DNA from: Oscillospiraceae bacterium
GTDB lineage: Bacteria; Bacillota; Clostridia; Oscillospirales; Oscillospiraceae
Reading direction: 5' to 3'
NCBI GenBank assembly: GCA_017624645.1
Contig: JAGAMQ010000062.1
Location: 1 to 6,130, forward strand
Length of the DNA: 6,130 bases
How positions within the stretch are numbered: position 1 is the first letter of the stretch; each line of letters opens with the position of its first letter. Below, piece by piece: positions 6,093 through 6,130 of this stretch. The notes beneath the pieces were generated by a model, which was not told where the DNA came from, searched no databases, and saw only the letters and a program-made list of their open reading frames with translations. The translations under genes were made by a program, and so were the position numbers.

Positions 6093-6130
6093 GTTGCCTG
6101 TAAAAAACTTGATTTTGGTATTGCAATATC

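Noticed and set aside
6109..6130. Possible -35 element (TTGATT at 6109-6114) of a promoter after the aminopeptidase gene
   Set aside because: Only a 4 of 6 match, and the -10 position would fall just outside the window, so it cannot be judged. No terminator hairpin is visible in 6093-6130.

Overview
The window looks like chromosomal housekeeping DNA from a low-to-mid-GC Gram-positive of the class Clostridia, most likely an Oscillospiraceae/Ruminococcaceae-type gut bacterium. The evidence is the phosphatase, PASTA kinase and rsgA order, AGGAGG-type ribosome binding sites, a consensus sigma-A promoter, and yqeG next to a short M24B aminopeptidase. The taxonomic guess rests on family knowledge and gene order; no marker gene fixes the species. 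I see no mobile element, CRISPR array, tRNA, rRNA or riboswitch.

Layout: (1) Positions 1-3713, + strand, hold a tight signalling and ribosome-assembly operon. It contains the C-terminal three quarters of a PP2C Ser/Thr phosphatase (prpC/stp, cut by the window edge), a membrane PASTA Ser/Thr kinase (prkC) 21 bases downstream, and the ribosome-assembly GTPase rsgA, which overlaps prkC by 4 bases (ATGA). (2) A 32-base perfect palindrome plus T-tract (3715-3749) fills the 34 bases between the rsgA stop and the stop of a convergent gene. (3) Positions 3748-4473, minus strand, encode an uncharacterised ~241-residue protein. It has a TIM-barrel-like run of predicted strands and a faint GH18-like GxxxDFE motif. 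(4) The short divergent region around 4467-4528 carries a near-consensus sigma-A promoter driving a second + strand unit: a YqeG-type HAD phosphatase (4529-5041) and, overlapping it by 14 bases, an Xaa-Pro aminopeptidase family M24B protein (5028-6092). The last 38 bases are intergenic.

How the genes work together: PrkC-type kinases sense cell-wall fragments through extracellular PASTA domains and phosphorylate cytosolic proteins, and the PP2C phosphatase reverses this. RsgA, a late 30S assembly factor, is a reported PrkC substrate in Bacillus subtilis, so the operon plausibly links wall or growth status to ribosome assembly. YqeG and the aminopeptidase belong to a separate transcription unit. 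The least explained parts are the minus-strand gene, whose start codon and ribosome binding site lie inside the promoter of its divergent neighbour, and a degenerate fourth PASTA repeat in the kinase. I found no clear sign of a wholly new multi-gene system.
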